A DNA stretch of 64,000 bases from JAICXG01 sp036825615 (lineage in GTDB: Bacteria; Verrucomicrobiota; Verrucomicrobiia; Chthoniobacterales; UBA10450). Where the stretch lies: NCBI GenBank assembly GCA_036825615.1, contig DAISXY010000004.1, forward strand, positions 124,001-188,000, read 5' to 3'. Shown here one piece after another: positions 53,436 to 62,906 of the stretch. Each line of letters starts with the position of its first letter. The stretch's first letter is position 1. The notes below the pieces were generated by a model, which did no database searches, was not told the origin of the DNA, and saw nothing but the letters and a program-made list of their open reading frames with translations. The position numbers were made by a program, and so were the translations under genes.

Positions 53436-53960
53436 GTGCAAACCCGGGCGAAGATTCCGCAGCCGCGGCTCGCCACCCCGGCTGATGCGGGCGCGATCAA
53501 CGCGATCTATAACTATTACGTCCGCACCTCGGCCGCGACTTTTCAGCTGGACGACGAAACCACGGAGGAACGCGAGACCGAACTGCGCGCGCGGCCGGCC
53601 GACCAGCCCATGATCGTGCTCGAGAGCGGCGGCGAGGTCGTCGCCTGGGGCGCGCTCTCGCCCTTCAAATCGCGCTGCGCCTACCGCGATACGATCGAGC
53701 TGACTGTTTATGTGCGCCACGATTGTCACCGTCGCGGTTATGGGCGTGCGATTGTGCAGGAATTGGTGCAACGCGCGCGAGTTTCGGGTTATCACACGAT
53801 TGTCGCTGCCTCGTGCGAGGAATCGCTCGGGAGCATTGCACTCCTTCAGTCGTTAGGTTTCGTCGAGACAGGCCGGCTTCGTCAGGTCGGCTCGAAGTTT
53901 GGCCGCCGCCTGGATGTAATTTATCTCCAACTCATGCTCGGAGGCGAAGCCGCGAAATGA
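53436..53960 (+). CDS. GNAT N-acetyltransferase (phosphinothricin-acetyltransferase-like)
   Basis: The 174-residue protein has the GNAT core: PRLATPADAGAINAIYNYYV, ELTVYVRHDCHRRGYGRAIVQEL (acetyl-CoA loop R-R-G-Y-G-R) and ALLQSLGFVETGRLRQVGSKFGRRLD. The end pattern resembles phosphinothricin acetyltransferases (Pat/MddA type), which also use methionine derivatives. GTG start at 53436. Substrate unproven. Confidence 0.85.
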   Translation: MQTRAKIPQPRLATPADAGAINAIYNYYVRTSAATFQLDDETTEERETELRARPADQPMIVLESGGEVVAWGALSPFKSRCAYRDTIELTVYVRHDCHRRGYGRAIVQELVQRARVSGYHTIVAASCEESLGSIALLQSLGFVETGRLRQVGSKFGRRLDVIYLQLMLGGEAAK

Positions 53961-54030
53961 CCGTCTCTCACACGCGGCTGCGGGCAGAGATGCGATCCTA
54001 TTGCACAACGACAAGAAAAGGGGCGAGCCC

Positions 54031-54552
54031 ATGTTGAGTTACGACAATACCGACTACGGTGGCACCGATATCATGAAAGGGCTCGTCGCCGGGGTGGCTG
54101 GCGGAATTCTGGCTTCTTTTCTCATGGAGCAGTTCCAGGCCGCCTGGAGCGCGGCTGCCGCAGCCATGCGTTCGGAGAAGAAGCGTGGCGGGCGGGGCGA
54201 TCCGGCGACGGTGAAAGCCGCCAATCTGGTCTCGGAGAAGGTCACCGGGCGCAAGATTCCCCGGGACTACAAGCCGCTGGCGGGCGAAGCCGTGCATTAT
54301 GGAATGGGCACCGGGTCGGCGGCGGTTTACGGCGTGCTCGCCGAAGTCGCACCGGTGGTGACGACCGGCGACGGGGTCGCTTTTGGCAGCGGGCTTTGGT
54401 TGCTCGCGGACGAGCTGGCGGTCCCGGCGGCCGGATTATCGAAGTCGCCGAAGGAAATTCCAGTCATGACTCATCTTTACGCGCTCGCCTCGCATCTCGT
54501 CTACGGCTGGATCACGGAGACCGTGCGACGCGCGATCCGCCGCGCGCTGTAG
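54031..54552 (+). CDS. YagU-like (DUF1440) inner-membrane protein
   Basis: The 173-residue product has a helix near the N-terminus (MKGLVAGVAGGILASFLMEQFQAAW) and further helices AVHYGMGTGSAAVYGVLAEVAP and GVAFGSGLWLLADELAVPAAGL. The pattern resembles YagU/DUF1440 proteins, linked to acid tolerance in E. coli. That assignment is from memory of the family. The ATG at 54031 follows GGGGCGAG. Confidence 0.6.
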   Translation: MLSYDNTDYGGTDIMKGLVAGVAGGILASFLMEQFQAAWSAAAAAMRSEKKRGGRGDPATVKAANLVSEKVTGRKIPRDYKPLAGEAVHYGMGTGSAAVYGVLAEVAPVVTTGDGVAFGSGLWLLADELAVPAAGLSKSPKEIPVMTHLYALASHLVYGWITETVRRAIRRAL

Positions 54553-54584
54553 TTGTGCCTAACGAATAAAGGAGCGCCGCTGCC

Positions 54585-55679
54585 TCAGGCGGCGAGGCGC
54601 CGTCCCGGCAAGCCGTGCGCTCCGCTCTCGATTGAGGTGGTTTTGTTTCTCCCATTACCAGCGTGCGCCTGGCGGCGAAAGAGCGTCGGCGTCGTCCCCA
54701 CGCGTCGTTCAAAGGCGCGCCGAAAGGAGTCGGCGCTGTGAAATCCGACGCTCGCCGCGATGCTCTCGATCGTGGCGCGGACGGCGAGGAGACGCCGCCG
54801 CGCTTCACTCAGGCGCAGCTCCTCGACGAAATCTGCCGGAGTGCACTTGAATACCTGCTTGAAGACGCGGCTGAAATGGCGCGGGCAAAGACAGGCCCGT
54901 TGGGCGAGCGCTTCGACCGTGAGGTTTTCCTGGAGATGGGCCGAGATCCAGGCTGGCAGATCGGCGATCCGTTCGGCCGGGTCGGATTGATAATCAACCA
55001 GCTGAAACTCATCCGCCGCCCCGGGCGGGCGCAAGCGCATGACCAGCTCACGCGCGACCGCGCGCGCGACTTCGCAGCCATAATCTTCTTCGATCAGCCC
55101 GAGGGTCATCTCGACCCCGGCTGTGCCGCCGCCGGAGGTATAGAAGTTCCCATCCTTCAGGAAAGCAGCGGCCAGGTTCACCCGAACCCGGGGAAATCGC
55201 CGGGCGAGATCGCGCGCAAAACGCCAGTGAGTTGTAACCTGCCGCCCATCCAGCAATCCGCTTTGCGCGAGAGCGTAGCTGCCGGTCGAGACCGCCGCGA
55301 TTCGTCGCGTCGAGCCGGCTCGTTCCCGCAACCAGGCGGCGAGAAGCCGAATCGTCTCCGGCTGGCGCAAGCCTTTGCCGCCCGGAATGAGGATGGTGTC
55401 GAGCGGGCCGGCGGCGGCAAGATTGGCTTCGGCGCGGAAGGTGACGCCCGATTCCGAGACGAATGCTTTGCTCGTTAGGCCAAGCAGGACCGGTTTGTAG
55501 CAGGCCGGCGCCTGGGCGATTTCTCCGGCGCGGCGGGCGCTGGCGAGGGCCTCGAGCGGCCCGGTGAGGTCAAGCGCCGCCACGCCATCGAAACCAACCA
55601 TTCCAATCACTTTCGGAGAATTTTCCTCCTGAAATTGCTTTAAGTGCTGGCCGAAAGTTTCGAAGAGCGATGATTGCAT
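54585..55679 (-). CDS. GlxA-type AraC regulator with DJ-1/PfpI domain
   Basis: The 364-residue protein has an N-terminal DJ-1/PfpI-like domain (KVIGMVGFDGVAALDLTGPLE, DTILIPGGKGLRQ, AVSTGSYALAQSGLLDG with Ser where catalytic members have Cys). It then has GGTAGVEMTLGLIEEDYG and a C-terminal AraC double HTH (LTVEALAQRACLCPRHFSRVFKQ, SIAASVGFHSADSFRRAF). GlxA-type proteins are cytoplasmic activators. The ATG at 55679 fits the family start; a longer frame upstream is a shadow. Confidence 0.88.
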   Translation of the reverse strand: MQSSLFETFGQHLKQFQEENSPKVIGMVGFDGVAALDLTGPLEALASARRAGEIAQAPACYKPVLLGLTSKAFVSESGVTFRAEANLAAAGPLDTILIPGGKGLRQPETIRLLAAWLRERAGSTRRIAAVSTGSYALAQSGLLDGRQVTTHWRFARDLARRFPRVRVNLAAAFLKDGNFYTSGGGTAGVEMTLGLIEEDYGCEVARAVARELVMRLRPPGAADEFQLVDYQSDPAERIADLPAWISAHLQENLTVEALAQRACLCPRHFSRVFKQVFKCTPADFVEELRLSEARRRLLAVRATIESIAASVGFHSADSFRRAFERRVGTTPTLFRRQAHAGNGRNKTTSIESGAHGLPGRRLAA

Positions 55680-55791
55680 AGCCGGAAGATCCTCCACACA
55701 GGCTAATGCAAGGACGGCCCGGAAATTGGACCACAAAAAGAGTAGAATCCTCGCACCGGCTCGCAACCGGACGGTGCGCGCTTGGGCAGAG

Positions 55792-58695
55792 CTACTCGAG
55801 CTGGATCGGCTTCGACGCCTCCTCGAGGATGGCAGCAAAGCGCGGGTCGCCGTGCAGGTTCTCCCAGCCCAGATCCATCTTCAGCTCACCGTAACTCGGG
55901 CTGGCGGGCCGCCTCACCGCTGCCGCGAGATAGCCTAGTGCGGCTTCCTTCTCACCGACGAGGGCTTGCAATTGCGCATTCATGTTCGCGTAGACCGGTC
56001 CCTCCATCGCGTCGCGCCAGGTCGGGATGAGATTCATCGATTCTGCGCTCATGCGCAGCGCGTCTTCTTTGCGGTCGAGCGCGGCATAAGTCCAGGCGAG
56101 ATACGAAACGGCCCAGGGCTCATCGGGATGTTGCGCGCGCAAGCTTTCGAACGCGACGCGCGCTTTCTCGAGATGCAGCTTCGCCTTTTCGGCGTCTCCC
56201 TGCAGCCGGGCGATCGTGCCTTGCAGCCAATCGCAAAGCGCCGCGTTCGATGGCGCTGCTTTTCGCGCGGCTTCCGCTTCCGCCCAGGCCCGCGGCAGGT
56301 CGCGTTCATAGAGGGCAATGCGGGCCAGTTCCATGTGCGCGATCTCGTCACTCGGCGCCTCCTGGATGGCGGCGCGCGCGCCCGGCGCATCGCCCCGCTG
56401 TAGAATCGCTTCCGCTTTCATTAGCCAGAAGGGCGAGTTCTTTATCGGGAGGAGTTTCAAGGCCTGGTCGGCCAGCCGCTCCGCGTCCTTGTATCTACGA
56501 AGGGCGAGATAAGTCTGAATGACTTCGGTGTTAATAAACGGATCACGCGGGTCAAGCTCGATCGCTTTCTCGCCGTCGCGCAACGCTTCCTTCCAGCGTC
56601 CAAGTCTGCGCTCCGCCAATGCAGTGAGATCAAAGAACTTGGCGCGCGCATCGGGCGAAGGGGGCGCATTGGCTAACTCGGCCAGAGTCTTTTCCCAATC
56701 GTTCATCCCGTTGTAGTAGAACTGCGCCTTCGCCAGGTGCGCCTCGGGCAAATCGGGCGCGAGCCGTAAAGCAGTCTCGGCGGCTTGTTTTGCCTGCTCG
56801 AGATGACTCTTCGACTGGTCACCGGCGAAACGATAGAGATAGAGATGAACATCAGTGAGGAGACAGTAGGCCAGGACGAAATTGGGATCGCGACTAATCG
56901 CCTCATTCAACAGGTCCATCGCGTCCTTGTAGCGATACTGGACGAAAGCTGCCTTTGCCCTCAGGTAGCGATCATAAGCCTCCATGTTGGTCGTGGGGCG
57001 AGTTTCCATCGCCGCCTTTTCCCCGGCGGAGAGCTTGCCCTTTAACTGACTGACAATTGCTTGTGATAACTTGCTCTGGAGAGCAAAGAGATCATCCAGT
57101 TTGCCGTCATACTGCTCACCCCACACCTGAGTGTCAGATGCAGTGTCGATGAGCTGGACATTTACCCGTACCCGATCATCCTGCCGGCGAACGCTGCCCT
57201 CCAGTACATAGGCGACTCCCAGTTCCCGGCGAATTTGGCGCGCATCGCGGACGCCGCCACGGTAGACCGAAGCTCCGGAGCGGCTTATCACTTTCAGGTC
57301 TTTGACCTTTCCGAGATCGGTCAGGATGTCATCCTGCACGCCATCGGCAAAGTAGGTGCTGCCATCGTCCGCGGCAAAGTCATCGAAGGGAAGAACGGCG
57401 ATACTCTGTTGCGGGACTTTCGCACCTGCGCTGAGCGGGTTTTGTGAGTTGGTTTGCGCGTAGTGATAGGCGAGAAAAAATAATCCGCTCACCACCAGGC
57501 CGAGCGCAATCACACTCAGTCCAACACGGACGAGCGATGGCCGATGTCGCGCGGCGAAACGGAGGAAGCGATAGGGAACGGTATTGGGCCGGGCCCCGAC
57601 GGGTTCTCCGGCGAGATAGTGACGCAAGTCGCTCACGAGGTCAGCGACTGAAGCATAGCGCCTGGTGGGATCCTTCTGGAGCGAGCGCAATATGATCGCA
57701 TCAAGATCGCCCCGGAGCGCGCGCTGCAATTCCGCGGTTGGCGCTGCGACACTCGGCGGGATCGGTTCTTCTTCGCAGATCACCCGCTCGACTTCCTGCA
57801 AGCCCGGGTTGCGGCTCGCAAATCGATGCGGAGTCTGGCCGGAAAGTAACTCATAAAGCAGAGCCCCAAGCGCATAGACATCGGTGGCGGTCGTCACGGT
57901 ATCGCCGCGCGCCTGCTCCGGCGAAGCAGAAATCGGAGTAAGTCGCTGCTGACCGGCGCTAGTCACCGTGACGGGATTGTCTTCGAGTAACTTGGCAATC
58001 CCGAAGTCGAGTAACTTCGGTTCGCCATCTTCATTCACAAGAATGTTATTACGTTTGAGATCCCGGTGGATGATTCGCTTGCGATGCGCGGCTTCAACCG
58101 CCGAGCAAATCTTGAGGAAAAGGTGGAGCCGCTGTTTGACCGAAAGATTGCGCTGCTGAACGTAATCGGTAATCGGCGTGCCGGAGACATACTCCATCAC
58201 GAAGTAAGGCATGCCTTCTTCCGTTGTCCCGGCGTCAAAGAGTTCAGCGATGTTCGGGTGATCGAGCGAGGCAAGGACTTCGCGTTCCGCGCGGAAACGG
58301 CCGAGTAAGTCAGGCGTTTCTTTCTCAGCCGGTTTTAGGACCTTGATTGCTACCTCCTTTTCAAAGTAACCATCCGCCCGGGCCGCGAGATAGACCATGG
58401 CCATCCCGCCGTGACCCAGCTCGCGAATAACCACATAGGCGCCCACCCGCCGGCCGGGAGTAAAAATCGGCTCCCGGCGCACCGCCGCGCTCACGACTAC
58501 GGCGCATTCTTCCAGGGTATCCGTTCCCTCGGCCGCGACCGTATCTGCGTCACTCAAGAAAGACCTGGCTTCGTGAAGCAGATTCGCGTCACCGCCGCAC
58601 TCGCGCTCGAGCAGGGCCGTGCGCTCCGCCGGAGAATCTTCCTCAAGCGCATCCGCCACGATCGCCTTGAGTCGCCGCCAGCGTTCCTGGTTCAT
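55792..58695 (-). CDS. serine/threonine protein kinase with TolB-like and TPR regions
   Basis: The 967-residue protein has a Hanks kinase domain (VIRELGHGGMAMVYLA, VAIKVLK, IIHRDLKRNNILV, LLDFGIAKLL, ISASPEQARGD). A single helix (VGLSVIALGLVVSGLFFLAYHY) follows, then a TolB-N-like domain (SIAVLPFDDFAADDGSTYFADGV..DIL) and TPR repeats. The catalytic loop reads HRDLKRNN (usual HRDLKPSN). The ECF sigma gene starts the same strand, 56 bases upstream, the common pairing of kinase and sigma factor. Confidence 0.88.
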   Translation of the reverse strand: MNQERWRRLKAIVADALEEDSPAERTALLERECGGDANLLHEARSFLSDADTVAAEGTDTLEECAVVVSAAVRREPIFTPGRRVGAYVVIRELGHGGMAMVYLAARADGYFEKEVAIKVLKPAEKETPDLLGRFRAEREVLASLDHPNIAELFDAGTTEEGMPYFVMEYVSGTPITDYVQQRNLSVKQRLHLFLKICSAVEAAHRKRIIHRDLKRNNILVNEDGEPKLLDFGIAKLLEDNPVTVTSAGQQRLTPISASPEQARGDTVTTATDVYALGALLYELLSGQTPHRFASRNPGLQEVERVICEEEPIPPSVAAPTAELQRALRGDLDAIILRSLQKDPTRRYASVADLVSDLRHYLAGEPVGARPNTVPYRFLRFAARHRPSLVRVGLSVIALGLVVSGLFFLAYHYAQTNSQNPLSAGAKVPQQSIAVLPFDDFAADDGSTYFADGVQDDILTDLGKVKDLKVISRSGASVYRGGVRDARQIRRELGVAYVLEGSVRRQDDRVRVNVQLIDTASDTQVWGEQYDGKLDDLFALQSKLSQAIVSQLKGKLSAGEKAAMETRPTTNMEAYDRYLRAKAAFVQYRYKDAMDLLNEAISRDPNFVLAYCLLTDVHLYLYRFAGDQSKSHLEQAKQAAETALRLAPDLPEAHLAKAQFYYNGMNDWEKTLAELANAPPSPDARAKFFDLTALAERRLGRWKEALRDGEKAIELDPRDPFINTEVIQTYLALRRYKDAERLADQALKLLPIKNSPFWLMKAEAILQRGDAPGARAAIQEAPSDEIAHMELARIALYERDLPRAWAEAEAARKAAPSNAALCDWLQGTIARLQGDAEKAKLHLEKARVAFESLRAQHPDEPWAVSYLAWTYAALDRKEDALRMSAESMNLIPTWRDAMEGPVYANMNAQLQALVGEKEAALGYLAAAVRRPASPSYGELKMDLGWENLHGDPRFAAILEEASKPIQLE

Positions 58696-58751
58696 ACTCA
58701 CTCCTTCAATCATAGACGAAAATATGGCGTCCCGACAACCTGGTCTCCGCG

Positions 58752-59369
58752 TCAGTCAGCATCCTGTGAGAGTGCTTTGCGCAGCCAAAGCTTGGCCACG
58801 GCCCATTCGCGTTTCACCGTCATCGGCGAAATCTCGAGCACAGCGGCGATTTCCTCGATTGTGAGACCGCCGAAAAAGCGCAGCTCGACGACCTGCGCCT
58901 GGCGGGCGTCGAGCGCCTCCAGCTCGCGCAGGGCTTCGTCAATCGCAGTTACGTCGACCTGGCTGCGCTCGTAGAATTCCAGCATCAAGTCGGTCGGATC
59001 ATGGCCGCCGCGCTTCGCCCGGGTGCGGGCGGCGGCGTGATTGATCAGCGTCTGCCGCATGAGCCGGGCGAAGATGGCAAGAAAGTGTGCCGGGTTTTCC
59101 CACGAGAGATTCTGCTGGTGGGCAAGGCGAATGTAGGCCTCATGAATCAAGGCCGTGCGCTGAAGGGTATGATCGGGCCGTTCGCGCCGCATGTAGCCAT
59201 CGGCTAGCCGACGCAGCTCGTCATAAACCAGAGGCAGCATTTCGGCCAAAGTCTTGGCAGTTTCACTCTGACCCTTTTCGCCGGCAGCGGAATCAGCGGG
59301 AGACGTAGCTGGCGCGTGAGGAGGATTCTTTTTCTCCTCTGCCGCTATCTCTTTGTTGTGTCCGTTCAT
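58752..59369 (-). CDS. ECF-family sigma factor paired with the kinase
   Basis: The 205-residue product has sigma region 2 (MLPLVYDELRRLADGYMRRE..TALIHEAYIRLA) and region 4 (ALDARQAQVVELRFFGGLTIEEIAAVLEISPMTVKREWAVAKLWL), as in ECF sigma factors of the kinase-associated type. The ATG at 59369 (MNGHNKEIAAE) is preferred to the 59507 start. The kinase gene follows, in one operon. No anti-sigma gene seen. Confidence 0.87.
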   Translation of the reverse strand: MNGHNKEIAAEEKKNPPHAPATSPADSAAGEKGQSETAKTLAEMLPLVYDELRRLADGYMRRERPDHTLQRTALIHEAYIRLAHQQNLSWENPAHFLAIFARLMRQTLINHAAARTRAKRGGHDPTDLMLEFYERSQVDVTAIDEALRELEALDARQAQVVELRFFGGLTIEEIAAVLEISPMTVKREWAVAKLWLRKALSQDAD

Positions 59370-59579
59370 TCGATTGCGCCACCCCTCGGTGAGAGCAGAA
59401 TTATACCTTTGGCGGCGGAGACCGCGGCTCCAATTTACACCATCGCAGAAGTGACGCGAAACCGGGCTCTTCGGACGCGCGCTGAGATTTCGATTGAACG
59501 AGTTCATTTCTGCAAAGCAGGCGAGCCAGCAGATTGACTTCCGCCGGCTCCCGCTGGATTGCTGTCTTAATCCTGTAGT

Positions 59580-62500
59580 TTAAAACCTCTTTGTCAGCTG
59601 TAGGTAAACGAAACGGCCCGTCGGGTCATAGAGAAAGCCGGGATACTTCGTCGAGTTGCCGCCAAACCCATAAGCTTTGGGCGGATCCTGACCAAAGATG
59701 TTAGAGCAGCCCAGGGTGATGGTAGTGTTATTGAGGACACGCTGCCACATTGGCAGGGCCGAATTCGCAGTCTGTGCCGCCGCCGTCTCGGTCGGTTTCC
59801 CATCCTTATCCGTGGCCATCTCATCCGAACTCTTGGAATAGCCCGGCACCGGTTTGTTTTCGACCGGCGGAACAAAAGTGAAGTCATAGGACGCCTGGCC
59901 ATCCACCGTCCAGGTCTGGCTCACCCAGTGATTATGACCATTGGGCAGCAGTTCGTGGAAACCATCGAGATATCGGACCGTGCCCACGAGATCGAAACCG
60001 TTCCAATTCCAGTCAAGCCGCTGAATCCCTTTCCACCTTAGATTGCCATCGACCGAGGTAGTGTCGGCAATGCCCGCGACTGCCACTCCAGCTAGTTGGG
60101 CCGTGCGCGACTCCGGCGTTCCCTGGAACTTGAAGGAATTGAGATAAGAGACCTGGGTGAGCCAGGTGAAGGTGCCAAAACCTGTCTGACGAACATATTG
60201 TAACCCCAAATCGACTCCGTTGGCGGTAGTCGCCCCGCTGTTAATGAAGGGGACAAAAATTCGTTTGATAAAACCCTGGTCATCCCGCTGTACAATTTCC
60301 CCGGGCAGTAAAGCGCCTTGCGCTTCCCGTCTCAGGATCGCCGGGATGTTATCCAGAATGACCTGACCAGTCTGTTCCGTATCCCAGATGTCGACCGAGA
60401 GAGTAAGTCCATCAATGAACTTCGGTGTCCAGACAAAGCCAGCTGTAAAAGAGGTGGAGTCTTCCGGCTGGAGGAGAGGATTACTGGTATCGACAATGTT
60501 CTGCTCTCTCTCGGTTCGTGACGGATCGCCGATCGGAACCGGCGGGCCGCCGAGAGACGTTGGCAAGGTATCGGTTACGGGCGCGAGCGCGGAAGTGGGG
60601 CTCCCAAAGAGCTCAATCAAGGAAGGTTCAAGGAATCCTTTGCCGATGGTGGCGCGAATTGTCAGTGACTCATCGAGTGGCTGCCAGCGGAGCCCAAACT
60701 TGGGGACCATGACATTGGTGTCGTTATTCTTAAACGCTTCGTAGCGAACCGCGGCGGTGAGTTCGGTGGAATAGAAGCCGGGGAAGTTGAAGGTCGGGCT
60801 GGTGATAGGAATTCTGGCCTCGGCATAGAGAGCCCAGTCTTTGCGCCCGGCCTGGGTACTGGCGCCGGGCGAGCTACTGGCGATGTCGCCACTTTGTGAT
60901 AGCTCATCTATCTGCTGGGTCAGCCGTTCGCGACGAAACTGCCCGCCAAAGGCAAAACCAACTCCGCCGGCCGGCAACTTGAAAAGCGAGGTCGTATAGA
61001 TGTTAAGGTCGAGGGTAGCGATTTCCGAGGTATCGACATCCTTGGGATGGATTGTAGCGTAGGCGACATCAGCGAGGTTACTCGGGATCGGGGTGCCATG
61101 GAGCGCGTCGCCAAATGGATTAAAGGCAATCCCTCCAGCCAGCGCCCCACCCGGGGCAAACACGGGCGAGTTTTGGTTCAGCACCTGGTTGAAACGGGAG
61201 CTGGAAACAAACTGCCCTACTTGGGTGACTTTGACATTACTGTAGCGGAATCCACCATCATAGCCCCAGGTGCCATCGAATAGTCTGTCACCGCGCAGAC
61301 CGATGGTGGCGAGGAAGCTATCGGTGGTACTGTCGATGAGCCGGTTGCCGAATTCCAGCAGGCGCGCCCGCGTGCCACCGGAGATAATCTGATTGAAAGG
61401 ATTAAACGGGTTAACCGCATCGGCCGGCAGCCCGGTTTCCTCGAAGGTAGGTGTGTTCGGCGGAGCTACTCCGTTGAGGTTGGTTCCGGGCGGGATGGCG
61501 ATGACCGTCGCGCCCGGTGTGTCAAAGTCATTCGTGGCTACTGGCGCGAGCTCGTTATGTGAACTGGATCTTTCGTAATAGATGTCGCCAAAGAGAATCA
61601 TCTGCTCGCCGAAGATTTTGTGACTGAAGTTGGCGAACCCGCCGTAGTTTTCGATCTCAGGCAGGGAACCGGCGAACAGATTAAAATCAAAGCCCGGCAA
61701 AACGGAAAAGGCCGCGCGCGGTCGGGTGGGAGCATAGATATAGCTTCCTGGCGGGGAAAAGCCACCGGAACCGGTTGGCGGGGTGCCAAAGATAGTCGGG
61801 ATCAGATTTCCGTTCGCGTCCATGGGCAGGGTAGCTGGGTCAACTCCCGCCGCGACAACCACCGCGCTGGATAACTGCAGATTGTAGGGCGTGCTATTGC
61901 TGCTGAGGAAGGGCGGCTTAAGGGAAAACCCGCGGTCGCGCGTAAAGATGGAGTTACGATGATAGTAGTTCATCGAGCCGGTGATGCTGGTGGTGCCATC
62001 GCCGGCGCCGAACACGAGTGACGCGCGAAACTCACCCGAGTCTTTGTCGAGAGTGTTTCCGTATTCGACGCTTGCTTCCGCGCCGTGATAATCGTGGCGG
62101 AGTTTGATGTTAACCACGCCCGCGACGGCGTCGGCGCCATAGGTAGTCGAGGCGCCGTCTTTGAGAATTTCAATGCTCTCGATTGCAGCCTCCGGAATGG
62201 AGCGAAGGTCGAAGAAGGAAACAACCCCGCCCGTTCCGATCGGATAGGGAGCGAGGCGCCTGCCGTCAATCAGGACGAGGGTGTATTGCGGACCGAGACC
62301 CCGCAGGGAAATAGCCGACGCGCCCGGCGTGAAACCGGTGCCGTTATTGGAAACCGGGACACCGCCGCCATTGGCCACAGGTAAGTCTTTGATTAACTCT
62401 TCAGCCGTGCGTTCGGGCGATTTGTTAATCAAGTCCCGGTTGATATTGAGAACCGGGTTCGGCCCGACTTCTTCGGCGGTCGGAATATTCGAGCCGGTTA

Positions 62501-62702
62501 CGATGATGCGCTCGGTTTCGGCAACCTCGCCCGGAGCAGCGCCTCCAGCCTGCGGGGCCGCTCCGGTTGCTCCAGGCGGACTTACTGCCGTGGACGCTGG
62601 CTCCTGGGCGAGCGCGATTGTCTGGAGGGAAAAGAAGCAAACTGCACCGGCCGCGAACAACCGGCGCAGGATCACTGATTCGGTCGCGTATCTTCTGCTC
62701 AT
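59580..62702 (-). CDS. TonB-dependent outer-membrane receptor
   Basis: The 1040-residue product has a Sec signal (LRRLFAAGAVCFFSLQTIALA), an Ala/Gly/Pro-rich linker and a TonB box-like ERIIVTGSNI. A plug domain (NRDLINKSPERTAEELIKDLPV, AISLRGLGPQYTLVLIDGRRLA, SIEILKDGASTTYGADAVAGVVNI) and a long beta-barrel follow, ending YLQLTKRF with the terminal Phe. These receptors import siderophores, sugars or peptides. The ligand is unknown. It lies 205 bases from the next barrel gene. Confidence 0.93.
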   Translation of the reverse strand: MSRRYATESVILRRLFAAGAVCFFSLQTIALAQEPASTAVSPPGATGAAPQAGGAAPGEVAETERIIVTGSNIPTAEEVGPNPVLNINRDLINKSPERTAEELIKDLPVANGGGVPVSNNGTGFTPGASAISLRGLGPQYTLVLIDGRRLAPYPIGTGGVVSFFDLRSIPEAAIESIEILKDGASTTYGADAVAGVVNIKLRHDYHGAEASVEYGNTLDKDSGEFRASLVFGAGDGTTSITGSMNYYHRNSIFTRDRGFSLKPPFLSSNSTPYNLQLSSAVVVAAGVDPATLPMDANGNLIPTIFGTPPTGSGGFSPPGSYIYAPTRPRAAFSVLPGFDFNLFAGSLPEIENYGGFANFSHKIFGEQMILFGDIYYERSSSHNELAPVATNDFDTPGATVIAIPPGTNLNGVAPPNTPTFEETGLPADAVNPFNPFNQIISGGTRARLLEFGNRLIDSTTDSFLATIGLRGDRLFDGTWGYDGGFRYSNVKVTQVGQFVSSSRFNQVLNQNSPVFAPGGALAGGIAFNPFGDALHGTPIPSNLADVAYATIHPKDVDTSEIATLDLNIYTTSLFKLPAGGVGFAFGGQFRRERLTQQIDELSQSGDIASSSPGASTQAGRKDWALYAEARIPITSPTFNFPGFYSTELTAAVRYEAFKNNDTNVMVPKFGLRWQPLDESLTIRATIGKGFLEPSLIELFGSPTSALAPVTDTLPTSLGGPPVPIGDPSRTEREQNIVDTSNPLLQPEDSTSFTAGFVWTPKFIDGLTLSVDIWDTEQTGQVILDNIPAILRREAQGALLPGEIVQRDDQGFIKRIFVPFINSGATTANGVDLGLQYVRQTGFGTFTWLTQVSYLNSFKFQGTPESRTAQLAGVAVAGIADTTSVDGNLRWKGIQRLDWNWNGFDLVGTVRYLDGFHELLPNGHNHWVSQTWTVDGQASYDFTFVPPVENKPVPGYSKSSDEMATDKDGKPTETAAAQTANSALPMWQRVLNNTTITLGCSNIFGQDPPKAYGFGGNSTKYPGFLYDPTGRFVYLQLTKRF

Positions 62703-62906
62703 TGGTTTCTCCCTGTTGAATGACTCTGGATCGAGTCATACGTCAGGAGCGGAGCAGGGCGTTAGGACTTAAAGCCGACCCTTTCAGACGCTACGGCCAA
62801 TGGGCTCAGAGGAGAAGGCAGCGGGTGGCCTCGTTCGGGCCTTCGGAAGATTGAACGCGGTGCACCTGCGACGGTCGCAGCCACGTGCCCTAATCAGGCT
62901 CGCGGC
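62703..62906. other. intergenic region upstream of the TonB receptor
   Basis: No gene is seen. On the reverse strand it should carry the receptor's promoter. A GCGAC-C-GTCGC-type short hairpin is present; I see no recognised riboswitch. Confidence 0.3.

Noticed and set aside
62703..62906. cobalamin riboswitch before the TonB receptor
   Set aside because: The spacing and conserved boxes of the B12 element were not found.
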